Below, piece after piece: positions 22,483 through 33,449 of a stretch of DNA of 64,000 nt. The stretch comes from Sequoia sempervirens (lineage: Eukaryota; Streptophyta; Pinopsida; Cupressales; Cupressaceae): NCBI GenBank assembly GCA_007258455.2, contig VDFB02193867.1, positions 528,520,657 to 528,584,656 on the forward strand. Reading direction: 5' to 3'. Positions within the stretch are counted from its first letter, which is position 1, and every line of letters begins with the position of its first letter. The translations under genes were made by a program, and so were the position numbers. The notes beneath the pieces are model-generated. The model was not told where the DNA came from. It did no database searches and was given only the letters and a program-made list of their open reading frames with translations.

Positions 22483-25400
22483 ATGGATTCAGAGTCGTCC
22501 ACTCCACTGTAAGTATGAGCTTGGAAATTTCCATTAGGCTATGAATTTGTAGTTCCACTTATTTACTTCTGTTGTCATTTTCTTAAGCGTTTAGGGAACC
22601 CAATAATGTAAATCTCATTTATAGCAAGTTTGGAGTGGCCTCAGTAGAAAGTCAGCTAAAATTTTGGTTGGAATTTGAGCCTTCTTTATGAAATTTTAAA
22701 TTTTTAAGTCTTAATTTCTGTTGTGTCCACATGGAATCGTTGATCCAGGTTCACTGTCGGCCAGGAGCTTTCAACGTTTCTTGCTTCCTCTGGATTCCTG
22801 CACAAAGCTTGGGAAGAAATACGCAGTGCTTCTGTAAATAATGTAGATACTTTTGTTCTCAAAGAGTATGAAGGTGTAATATATGTGGTCTTTTCCTCCC
22901 TGTACATAGAAGATTTCATTGTGAAAGATAGCAAATATGGAGAATGCCAGATACAGAACGAGAACAGAGTCTTCTCTCCCTGCCTCAAGGGCAATGATGA
23001 TCAGCCTGCCCTTGTTCACAAGGGAGCTCTCAGGCGATTCCTGTATATTCTGGAAAATTCAGATTTCAAAGACAAGGTAAATAGTTCTATAAACCCCTTT
23101 AATTGTAAGGACGGTGTTTCTTTTTTGAAGGATTCAGGGCATTTATGCTTATGGGGTGACTGGACGATGGCCATGGTGGCCCGAAGTGCTGGTAGTGGTT
23201 ATTGTGTTTAGTTTATTTTACTTGTTTGAAAATAGATCCATTAACTTGATTTATCTATCACTGTCTGTGCGCAGTATCTCTGTATTTTCATTTCTAAAAT
23301 ACAATTGTAATACCCAGCTGCAGTTTTGAGTCTATGCTATTTTCTTTGATGTTGATGCGTTTTGTTTATGGGATATCTGAATGATGAGACAACACCCACA
23401 TGTTCTTTTACCCCGCCTATATATGTTATGCCTGCTTCACACAGAGTCTTGTATGGTATACCCTTTTCCCTGATAAATAAAGATACAAGTTAAAAATCTT
23501 TTTGATATACCTTGCTAATTAGTTTACAATTAGCTTATCCAGGTAGGACAGACTGAAGAACAGACAACGCTTATCATCCTTGATTTTGCGGAAAAATATC
23601 CAACACCCAAGGGTTCTTCTAATCTGCTTATATATATGAAGCCTTCTTTGACATAGTTATGCATGGCATATCCTTTTTTTTTATCTGAATCATAATATAT
23701 GTTATGCCTGCTTCACACAGAGTCTTGTATGGTATACCCTTTTCCCTGATAAATAAAGATACAAGTTAAAAATCTTTTTGATATACCTTGCTAATTAGTT
23801 TACAATTAGCTGGAACCACAGGAATTATCCAGATTTTTTTATTATCCTCAATTAAACTTCTATGTAGAAACTACTGACATTATCCTAGATGAAAATTAGA
23901 GCCCCTGAAGAACTCCTGGACAACGCTTATCATCCTTGATTTTGCGGAAATCTGAATGATCAGACAACACCCAAGGGTTCTTCTAATCTGCTTATATATA
24001 TGAAGCCTTCTTTGCACATAGTTATGCATGGCATATCCTTTTTTTTTCTTCATAAATAAAGATGCATGCTAAAAGCCTTTTTGATATATCTTGTTAGTTA
24101 GTCTACAAATAGTTGAAACCCTAAGAACTATCCAAATTCACTGCCTATTCTTAATAAAATCACTGCCTATTCACTGCCTATTCTTAATAGAAACTATAGA
24201 CATTATCTTTGATGAAAATTAGAGCCCTTGAAGAAGTTCCAGACAACGCTTGTTATCATTTCCTTTCCTTCAAGCATTCTGCCAATTAGGAACTGAAGCT
24301 CCTTCCATGATATGAAATCCAGAAGCCCGAGAAATGATAAAACTTGTGATCTATGTCTTGTTGCTCCAAATATTATACTAAGTTCTATGATTATGAATGC
24401 TAATATTTTGCATCATCCATACATATTATATTGATTAATTTTGTGAATTTTATTTGCCATGCTGAGAACTTTTGCAATTACAAGTTTTGTACTCTTTAGA
24501 AAGCAATTTCACCTAGCAAACAAAAAACAGGACTTCCATATCAAGGTAAAGAAAAAAAAAATTGTTTATTAAATAAAACTGGAAATGGAAATCAATCGTT
24601 ATAGAGAACCTATATTTTCTCTTTTGGTTTAAGAGAGATCAAGTTCTAAAATTTAACTTAACCCAGATTATTTGTATTTCTCATCAGATGCAGAGTTTTA
24701 CTAAGCAAAGAAGAGAACAAGCCATTCTGTTTGTGGGTCATTCGATGGGAGCTGCAGTCGCAACCTTGGCGACAATCTGGTTTCTGGAGAAAAGAATGAG
24801 ACAAATCTCACCCTTTTGCATTACATTTGGTTCTCCTTTGGTGGGAGATGTTAGACTTGGGGAAGCAATTGGCCGCGAGGACTGGTCAGGAAAATTTTGT
24901 CATGTTGTCTCCAAGTATGATATTGTTCCTCGACTGCTCCTTGCACCACTCGAATCAATTTCCGAGCCTTTAAGTGCAATTTTACCTCACTATGGGAGCT
25001 TAATGGGAAATGCTTCCATGGCTGTATCACATCCTTCCATTCAAGAAGCTTGCAAGACTCTTCTTAGCAATGTCTTACAATACACTTCTACAATAGCAAA
25101 CAATTATGCAGGAGATTCTGATCTTCGAAGTCCTTATAGACCATTTGGTACTTATATGTTCTGTTCAAAGCATGGTGCTGTTTGTATTGAGGACAATGAA
25201 GCTGTCTTGAAGATGCTTCATTTTACCATGCAAAGCAAAGAAGGAATGTCTTTTGATGAATTTGCAGGTGCCTGTATTTCAGAGCATATTGGGTATGGCA
25301 ATGTGTTGGGATTTGTCACTGCACACTTACTAAACACAATCAAGATTGCAAACCCCATTACAAAATCCTCCCTTGAGATGGCCATAGCATTACAATTGGA

Positions 25401-27330
25401 AGCAATGGGTATTGGGGCTCAGGTAATCTCATTATTTCTACTCATTTTTGTATATGCCACTCATGTGAAACAGACTGCAAAAACTTAAATAAAGTATTCA
25501 AAAACTCATTGTTGAATATATCAAATAAATTTGAAAATTATGTAAGTTAAATAGAAATAAATCCACATGTGAGCTTGTAGAGAGGGCTTCCATAAGCCAA
25601 ATTGTTGTGACGTACAAAACAATCTTAACACATGTTTGTAAGTTTTTTCCTTAGTTAAGTCTTACCAGAACTTAGCTCTGTCTTTCTGAGTTTTGCCTAG
25701 GAAGTACCCTGAAGTTCAATTCTTCTAGTCAGAATAATAGGCAAAGCAAACAAACTATGTAAAAACGAAAAATCAGTGCTCTTTTGCCATCGCAGCCGGT
25801 CATGTCAGATGTAGGATATAACTGTCTAGAGAGAACAGAGAAAGAATTAAGTTGGAATGAAATTCCATCATGGGCCAATGCCTAACGGGTAAGACTGTCT
25901 GTCCTTAAGGCTTGCAAAATTGGTTCTGTGAGCTTTTATGATTATCCTTTACTTCAGGACTGATTCCTTCAGCAGTTTGGTCTTGGCCAGGACCTTCTTG
26001 CCAACTACCTTCCCTCCAAGTCATTCTTCTGAATGTGGGATCCTCATAATTTTGGGCGACCATCAATCTTACCAGTTCAAAATTGAAAGGAGGCCATCAC
26101 ATCGATTTTGGCAGGCTTTAGCAATGCCTAACTTCATAAGACCTCTGTCATGAGATCCAGGCTTGGAGCAAAATTGGTTTGTGAGCTTTGGCCTACTCAT
26201 GGGCCAATGCTGCTTTTGTAAGGACCTTCAGTTTGCCAACTACCTTCTGGACACTCCAAGCTTCTTCTTTGTTGAGCCTTCAGCAGACCATCAAAAACCT
26301 GCCAAAAAAACAAGTCATGATATCCATCACATCGCATTTCTGGTAACACGGCTTTAGTTTAAGGATATCTTCAGCATCTCCATTGACCTGCATCCAATTA
26401 GTTGTTCTCATCTCCTTGTTTGGCTACATTTGCTAGCTGCTTAGTTGTAAGTCTTGTTTCAGTTTGAGTTCATCTTCTTTTTCTGGACACTGAAATTGAT
26501 GGCTTTTGATTTTTGAGCAGGTTGATCATGCATTCCTCGCCCTCAAAAAAGCTGGAGAGATGAAAAACAAGCATGATATTAACATTGAGGAGCTAAATGA
26601 CATGTTAAGCAAAACCCAAAAATCAATGGCAGGATTGGAGTGGTATAAAGGGCGTTGTAAGGACAAAGGCATTGGCTATTATGATTCTTTCAAACAGCAA
26701 ATTGACAAGAAGGATTTCAAAGCAAACTTGTATAGGAAATCTGTGGGATCATTCTGGGATGAGATTGTTAAAATGGTGGAGAATAATGAACTGCCCAGTG
26801 ACTTTAAATTCCAAAATAAATGGATCAATGCTGGCACTACCTACAGAAGACTTGTGGAACCTCTGGACATTGCATACTTCTATCGCAAACACAAAGGTAA
26901 TGGAAGCTATCTTCTACAAGGGGCTAGACCCCATCGTTACATAGTTCTGGAGAAATGGATGGAAGAAAAAGACCAAACTCGCATTGCTAGAGACAAGAAA
27001 CCTCGCACAAAGTTTGCATCTTTAACTCAGGATTCCTGTTTTTGGGCCCATCTAGAAGAGGCTTCTAAAGCCCTAACAAACCTCCAACAAGACCAAGAAC
27101 AACATCAAGCCATGAATACCCAATTGAAAGAAAGCCTTGAAGAGTTTGAAGGTCGTGTGTGGAGCATGATCCAAGATCGGAGTATTTCTGCTGAGGTTTT
27201 CTTGGAGCAGACTAGCTTCATGACATGGTGGCAACAGTACAGCCATTTTCAACTTCATTCCCCAGAGTGGAAATCAAGCTCTTCTTTGCTGAAGTTTATG
27301 GAAGGTGAAAATTGGAAGTTGGAAGTTTAG
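22483..27330 (+). CDS. PAD4: PAD4-like lipase-like immune regulator (EDS1/PAD4/SAG101 family)
   Basis: Coding exons join(22483..22508, 22749..23076, 24688..25422, 26521..27330), GT/AG introns with phases 2, 0 and 0, about 632 residues, TAG stop. Residues 1-363 form an alpha/beta-hydrolase domain: nucleophile elbow GHSMG with Ser137, a 'TFGSPLVGD' strand (164-172), and Asp196 in SKYDIVPR. The triad His cannot be fixed without an alignment. Residues 364-632 are the helical EP domain: LEWYK (402-406), GYYDSFK (415-421), 'RRLVEPLDIAYFYR' (472-485) and 'KFASLTQDSCFW' (527-538). The EP domain is unique to EDS1, PAD4 and SAG101, which form heterodimers signalling downstream of TIR-type NLR receptors in nucleus and cytosol. 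RPFGTYMFCSKHGAVC, MAIALQLEAMGI and the ASLTQDSCFW phrase favour PAD4 over EDS1. Start chosen as the only ATG after the TATA box that splices in frame. The reading frame is intact; expression is not shown by sequence. Confidence 0.85.
23077..24687 (+). repeat. PAD4-like intron 2, expanded by tandem duplication
   Basis: Intron of 1,611 bp (AAG/gtaaat ... catcag/ATG). Within it, 23,419-23,535 and 23,695-23,811 are identical over 117 bp, 276 bp apart. A second phrase, 'acaacgcttatcatccttga' and onward to 'gcatggcatatcc', occurs at 23,564 and 23,920 (356 bp apart). More diverged third copies occur near 24,065 ('cctttttgatatatcttgtt') and 24,242. A separate microduplication of 'cactgcctattc' lies near 24,140-24,190. 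These are noncoding; stops occur in all frames. Confidence 0.85.
25423..26520 (+). repeat. PAD4-like intron 3, with internal tandem duplication
   Basis: Intron of 1,098 bp (CAG/gtaatc ... gagcag/GTT). Two diverged copies of about 240 bp are present: 'aatgcctaac' at 25,877 and 26,123, 'gcaaaattggtt' at 25,914 and 26,168, and 'ttgccaactacc' at 25,999 and 26,233. Short ORFs within it arise from the repeat and have no homologous domain. The first 63 bases of the intron remain open in the exon 3 frame. Confidence 0.7.
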
Positions 27331-27815
27331 AATTAGCACTTCTTTCGAACTCTTATAAGGTAATTTTCTTCCTACTTATATTTGTTGTTGGTTGTTAATT
27401 TTCCATGTTCATCCCCAGCTCATCCCTTCTCAGACAAGGAATGGATACAGCTAGGAACAGTACTAGCGATAGTTGACAATCTTTACCTATTTGGTTTACC
27501 TACGCTTGAAGATAATTACAATGTCCGAAAATGTTTGCCTACCGAATAATTTAATATATATTCTTTTAGTTACAATTTAATGTACTGTGTTTAGTGCTTG
27601 GAATGTTTACAATGGAGGTTTGGAATTGTTTGCCGGCCCAAATTATTTAATATGTATATTTTTAATTATAATATAATGCATTTTTATTTCATGTTACGAA
27701 GGCCTATAGATGGATGTTTGAAATTGTGGGCTATGGATTGTCAACTACACTAGTAGAATGGGATTTGTGTACATAAAATAAAAAAATGAGGATAAGGTAG
27801 GATAAGATAAAGATG
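27331..27815. other. 3' flank of the PAD4-like gene
   Basis: AT-rich with no coding signal. An AATAAA-type signal close to the stop is not obvious; 'acataaaataaaa' near 27,770 is the first candidate, about 440 bp downstream. Confidence 0.4.
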
Positions 27816-27817
27816 GT

Positions 27818-27862
27818 AAAATAATAATAATATAATAATATAATAAACATAATAATAATATA
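27818..27862. repeat. (ATA)n microsatellite
   Basis: Imperfect run of 'ataataata' units immediately left of the SINE-like sequence. A second short 'aataataatgataat' lies on its right side (about 28,055-28,070), so this motif may be the target duplicated on insertion. Confidence 0.8.
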
Positions 27863-28055
27863 GGGGAGGGGGGCCTAGTTTGATTGGCTAAAACATCTTG
27901 TTGCATGTAAGAGGTCTCGAGGTCTAGTCCCCCCCAAACTCATGGTATCGAAGGGCGTATCATGCCAGCGCCACCAGTCATGTGAAAAAAGTTTACCAGG
28001 TGCACTGCAGTTTATAAGGGGACGGGGATGGGTACTCGAGTGACTCTTGCAATCT
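27863..28055 (+). mobile_element. Probable tRNA-derived SINE
   Basis: Begins 'ggggggcctagtttgattgg' (A-box-like TAGTTTGATTGG), then about 35 bp on has 'gaggtctagtcccccccaaa', a B-box-like sequence at tRNA spacing. It continues through 'cgccaccagtcatgtg' and 'gttta.aaggggacgggg' to 'gggtactcgagtgactcttgcaatc'. Such a tRNA-like head with 'gaggtc' plus B box resembles Au-type plant SINEs. Length about 190 bp, no ORF, flanked by TAATAAT-rich sequence. Confidence 0.6.
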
Positions 28056-28639
28056 AATAATAATGATAATATAGATATGCTTGTAGATAGAGATTTGAAA
28101 TTAATTGTTAGTCAAAATATTTAATAAATATATTCTTAATTATAATATAATTATTTTTATATTATTATATTGTTTTAAGAAATTTGTATTTTATTTTTTA
28201 TGATGAATAATATATTTTTATATTAGAGACATAAAAGGTGATACATAATTTATATAAAAGATGGGAAATGAAATCACACCATCAAAAATCAATGACAAAG
28301 TTCAAAAGGAAAGAAAAACAAATTATCTATTAAGTTGGAAGAGCTATACTAGTGAGTGAAGGAGAGAGGTCACCATCATGGTTTTCCCAAGCCATTTGAG
28401 AGATATTGATCATTATGAATGGACTTAGAACCTATGATGGTGTTTTTGTCCTTTTTTGTTGGATTAACAAGAGTTGTGTAGACAAGTGAAATAACAAGGT
28501 CTAGGATGGGTGCAGAAAGATGGGGGGCCAAAAAGTGGCTTATCTTTCAATTTTTTAAAAAGTCATAAATGTGCTCGCATTATAATGCATTCATGTTATA
28601 GCCTCTATAAACAAAAGAAAAAACAACTTTGAATTCATT

Positions 28640-29850
28640 CTTATTTCTATTTTTTTTGCTAACCCACGACCCCCAAACCCTCAAGAGTGTGCGTGCGTTA
28701 TTGGAGAGCTAATTCTTCGTCAAATCTTCGCCAAAATGCCACCTTGACGTCAGGAGGTTAAAGGAGTAAATTTTGATTTTTTTTTGTGTGAATAATCTAT
28801 TTCTAAATAGTTAGATTTAATATGTTTTTTGATGTAAATTTATTTAATTTGCAGGAAATGATAATGTACCTCATTCTCCTCAAAATCCTCCTACACCTCA
28901 ACCCCAAATACCTACTGAAGAACAACCCTAACAAACACCTCCAACAATTCCTCAATATGCTCCATGAATTCAAGAAAATTTAATGGGGCAAATTGAAAAT
29001 AACAAAAAACAAATGGAGGATATAATTGCAAGGTTGAAAGATCCTAGAAGCTCAACCTTGCATAGAGCCATGCTTGCTCAACTACTTGAATCGATGTTAT
29101 CAAATGTAGATTCAATTAGCAAGAAAAAAACTAGTTGGTCAGATAAGAGAAGAGAGTATAGATAATTTTATGTTGATAAATTATCCTCTAAAAACGTGAA
29201 AGAAAAAATTACAAAATTTGACTTGTGTTCCCTATTCACAAACCCTAAAACAAATCAACCTTTACACCCTTCAAGCAAGAGGTTCCCTATCTATTGTTGC
29301 AACCACCAAGGGATAAAGAGCCATTTTTGGCAGAGGTGGTGGATGGTTTTTGACCATCCTCCATGCAACAACAATGAGGTGCCATCATTTTTTTCAGGAA
29401 ACTGTACTATGAAATTACCCTCGATAAAATCCCTAACTATTTTGATATGTAGGACTTTTAGGGTAGAGGTGGAGGCTCCACACATTTTAGAGTAGAGGCA
29501 CGTCTTGACCCACAATAGGCAACGAGATGAGCACCCGCTAGAACAACATATGAGCATGTGGCTATCCCTTCCGTTGTGAAGGAGATTGTTGAGGTCGAGA
29601 CATTGCAGTGAATTAGTTCCCCGACCCAAAGCCTCGTACAACATGCCATTCCTATAACACAAGGTGAGTAGGGCGAATCTTCAGGGAGTAGAGTTCCACC
29701 TCATATTTATCAGGCTTGCGGGACACCCTATGGTTATGACCCCACACATAGTCAGGATGCAGGTGCCCAGGGTGCATCTGTAGCTAATAAGATGGTGATG
29801 ACAAATGTCATCCTTAATGAGGCATTCGACCTTGATAATCAGGTAAACGT
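28640..29850 (+). pseudogene. Decayed exon-like sequence, probably transposon-derived
   Basis: An acceptor-like 'tatttaatttgcag' at about 28,855 is followed by Pro/Gln-rich text and then a 60-codon ORF from 28,983 (MGQIENNKKQMEDIIARLKD). Another stretch around 29,740-29,830 reads 'ANKMVMTNVILNEAFDLDNQ' before a donor-like cag/gtaaac. Open runs are broken by TAA/TAG every 30-60 codons. No known domain was recognised. Could be an old host exon or a DNA-transposon remnant. Confidence 0.25.
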
Positions 29851-30779
29851 TAGCAAGTACATTGAATTTAATTTATTAAATTCCGTTTTTGAAATGCAAG
29901 ATTAACTTAATTATTTTAATGATTTATGAAATTTCAAGGTCATAGCATCCATTCAGTTTTCAACGGTCCTCCACCTTATTACGTGACAACATGTACTATC
30001 AAAGTATGTATCTAGAAAATAATTATAAATATTACATGTGATAGTATTGCTATATGAATGATATTCTTATATTGATGTTGGATGTTGAATAAGTTAATCT
30101 TGGAGATTTGACAGCAACACCTCCCAGTGGAGGTGGACATCGAAGCTTCACTCGAGTAATAAGATAAAGAGTAACTAATGAATTGTAGAAAATATATTTT
30201 TCTAGTTTATATTCATATAGTTGATTACATTGCATTGCACATTTTTCAAACTCAAAGCGTTACTTCACATTGCATAACTATTAACTAGATGTAGATAGAT
30301 GACAAAATTTCAATTATAATATAGTTTTTTACAAAGTTAAGATAAGCAGTCTAGGAGCAACTGCCAATTGCATTTGCTTGTCATGGCATTCCATGAGACC
30401 ACATTTCTTTGAGGCTTTTTTTCAAACAACTCACTGCTTTTTCTATGCTATTGCTTACTATTATGTGGCCCATCACCATGAGACCACATTCTTTGATGTT
30501 AGCCTGAAATTGCTAGAGAAACTAATTGATGAGCTGGTCAAATGAGAATATAAAATTGTCAGGCAAGGAATAGTACTAATTGAGTGTTGTACCCTTAAGA
30601 GATTGAGGGAAAAGCTTCGCCATCAAGGCATCGTGGTGAAAGAAATTTGTAAACATGGCGTTAAAAGTTGATACATGTGTCTACGAATCCCCTTTACCAC
30701 CATACTTTTTGAACTTAGGAATCTCTATTCCCTGAGAGAAAGGAGTGCCTAGAATTGTTACCGACAACAGACTATGTCA

Positions 30780-31459
30780 GGAGAACGGCTGAAAGATAGG
30801 CTGGGAGGAGGCTTGAGACAAGTTCACCAATTGATTTTGCATTTGGCCCATATTCTAAAGGAGAGCATTCAAAATAGTGACAAAGGTCCAGTGGAACCTC
30901 CCCTAAAACCACCACCATCGAAACCACCTCTGGAACCACTGTCGTGACTATAGTTGGAGCCACCATCGAAACCACTAGCATGGCCCTTGCTAGAGCCACC
31001 ACCATGGCTTCAACTAGAGCCACCACCACCAGTGCTGCCACCGCTGTTGAAACCACCACCACTCATTCCACTAGATCCCCCACCACCAGGGGTAGTAGGA
31101 GGGGTGAAAGTGAAACCAAGGGGTATTCTACTCGCCTTGATAGTGTGGGGTTTCTGAGAAGCAGAGGAAATTTTGATTGAGGGGCCTGTTTTAACCATGC
31201 ATACAAACATGGTAGGCATTGAGACACTTATTTGTCTCTCATAGGCGTTGAGCACCTCTCCTCGGGTAGTACCTGGTCTAGTGTTGTATGAAGGGATGTA
31301 TGCTTTGGTTAGATCAGTGAGGCTACGTAAGAATTCTATGCGTATTCGATCCTTTCCTAACATGTATCTCACCTTGCTAACAAGCCTAGTGGCTCTTGTC
31401 ATATTCAATGCTTTCTCCAAATGATTCACGAGGTCTAACAGCCTCCTGTCTAATGCCAA
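30780..31459 (-). pseudogene. Gag-like ORF with glycine-rich tail, minus strand
   Basis: Minus ORF from 31,459: 'RRLLDLVNHLEKALNMTRAT', a helical N-terminal region, then 'SLTDLTKAYIPSYNTRPGTT', then from about residue 125 a Gly/Ser-rich tract ('PGGGGSSGMSGGGFNSGGST') that continues in shifted frames to about 30,900. It lies about 320 bp inside the PBS/LTR junction at 31,781-31,796, the position of gag. No Cys knuckle seen. A short ORF on the opposite strand is a shadow of the Gly-rich repeat. Confidence 0.4.
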
Positions 31460-31795
31460 AAGGTTTTATGTAGGAATATGTACAACATCATCCTCATCCA
31501 CAAACGAAGCTGTAGGAGACACTAGAGGAGTGGGTGCATGAGTGGTCTCATAAATGAAACCCATATCATATGTAAAGTCTATGGTAAAACTAGTAGTAAA
31601 AGTGGAAGTGACTTTCATCTTTTCCATTTGCAAGTGTTGCACACTACTTCTAACAACATACCTGAAGGTCGTAGACTAGGTTGTGATGCTCATAAAACCC
31701 CACAACACTTGAGTTTACAACAGTCACCAAGTGTGAGGGAAAAAGTCTCAACACAAAGAAATGAATAGACTTTGTTCGCGTCAAGTTCACCAAAA

Positions 31796-32960
31796 TGTAG
31801 AGTAGGGGGACCAGCCACACCAAGGCTCTAGGTCATGGAGAGCCGAGAGCGGAAGGCTGCCCTAATCTTCCTCAATCGTGTAGGTGTTCTATGCTAGGAA
31901 TAGAGAATGAAGAGCATTCTCAGTGCTTCTGTCACTCTACTACCCCGAGATAAGTGAGCAGGTTTTTGGAACCAAACTGTACCTTGGACAACTCTCTGCA
32001 AGAGGACAACAGTGCAAATCAAGGATGATAGTGTGACACATTGGCATCTCATAGGTGCCCTAGCGTCTGTACAAAAAGAAAGTACAATGACACAGACAAA
32101 GTGATAAAAGCCCACTAAATAGCTTAGCTAAAAGTTTACTAATGATGACTAAAGCAACAAATAATAGAACAATTGAAATGACGAGAAAGGTGATATAGAA
32201 AATGACAAGGACAAAGGTGGTGGAAGTGAACTCACGAAGGGTCTAGTTCGCCAGCAAGCTCATGTACCTACACATAGCCAAGAGAGGAAAAATGTTGGGG
32301 ATGTATAGGGGTTTTCCGCAGTCAAACCCCCGCTTTGGTGTTTCCACCTCCACAAACAGCCATATAGATAGATATGTAGAAATATGATAAAGAAAACAAT
32401 GTTGGAACGGAAATGAAACCAAGTACTACGAGAGACATTATGCTACTCAAATCCAACAGCAAAGTAATAATACAAAAGAGTTACCACCCTCAACCAAAGT
32501 CACTCAAGGCCAATAAGAGGAATGAAAGTCCATAACCATGGCATAGTCAGCATAGCCACAACAACGTTAGTAAGACAAGTTGTTCTGTGGTAGATATGAA
32601 GAATGTTGTGATTGTTGGAGTTGTGAAGTCAATAGTGCAGCAAGTAGCAAGAGTATGGAGCAAAACGTGAAGCTAGAGTGAATAAATGTAGAGAATGTGA
32701 AGAAGATCGAGGGTTGCCAAGAAGATTTCAAAATGTGTGAAGAATCGTGAAGGAGATGGATTGAAAGTGAAAGATAGCCATTTGAAGAAGGTTTGGGAGG
32801 GAAAGAGCCGTGCAAAGGTCGGCAGGAAGGTGTAAGGGAATTACGTTTTGTCGCCAATGGAGAACATAATGCCTATATAGGTTCCAGAGGAAGGAATGTT
32901 AGGATAGCGTGTCACACAAACATCCGCACACATCCTCGACAAAAATTCCCCCATCGACAC
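31796..32960 (-). mobile_element. LTR-like block 'E' of the same family
   Basis: Starts TGTAGAGTAGGGGG next to 'caagttcaccaaaa' (PBS on minus, 31,781-31,792). Core 'ggggttttccgcagtcaaac' at about 32,308-32,330 is followed by 'ggtgtttccacctcc', also found at 47,359-47,373. A minus-strand TATA (cctatatagg) lies near 32,872. The distal border is not defined. Confidence 0.5.
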
Positions 32961-33232
32961 TAAAAACAAGTGCCAAGTGGATGGGTTACGAAATGAGGAT
33001 GTGGAATTACTTGGTTGGATTTTATTTTTCTAAGGTGGAGGGTGTGAAAGGGGAATTTGCAAGGGGGGTGCAAATTCACTCCTATACAAGGTCGTAGGAA
33101 ATTTTTCTCCATACCTCTTGGGTATGCAAGAAGATGAGTCCACGAAACGTGGAAGTTTTTTCCTTATGCATAAAAAGAAATTGGCTTGCAAAAAATGGGA
33201 TCCTGCTTTTTAGCTTTGGGATCTTGAGCCTT

Positions 33233-33280
33233 TTTTGGAAAATTTTCAAAACAGGATCCCGTTTTGAAAATTTTCCAAAA
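33233..33280. repeat. 48-nt near-perfect palindrome
   Basis: Centred at 33,256.5 on GGATCC. The core is CAAAACAGGATCCCGTTTTG, flanked by GGAAAATTTT and AAAATTTTCC arms and outer TTTT/AAAA. Only one pair mismatches (A33253/C33260). Related smaller palindromes follow: 'aaacaagatcttgttt' at about 33,363-33,378, and 'gagatcccgtttt' near 33,411. Confidence 0.9.
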
Positions 33281-33449
33281 ACAAAAATTTCCAAAATGGA
33301 AAGAAAACTTTCCCTTTGGAAACTTTTGTTTTGTAATTTTCAAAACGGGACCTTGTTTTACAAAACAAGATCTTGTTTCATAGAACCATAAAAAATATTT
33401 TTTTATGAAACGAGATCCCGTTTTTTAAATTACAAATTTTTGGGCGGGT

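Noticed and set aside
22003..22502. Minus-strand ORFs upstream of the PAD4-like gene
   Set aside because: They run through the promoter duplication; the repeated residues (FLLGRF/FFLGRF) only reflect the 81-bp DNA repeat.
25938..26357. Extra coding exons inside intron 3 of the PAD4-like gene
   Set aside because: The two short ORFs (71 and 64 codons) come from a noncoding tandem repeat, match no family segment, and exon 3 joins exon 4 in phase without them.
30944..31180. + strand Thr/Pro-rich ORFs
   Set aside because: Shadow of the Gly-rich minus-strand tract.
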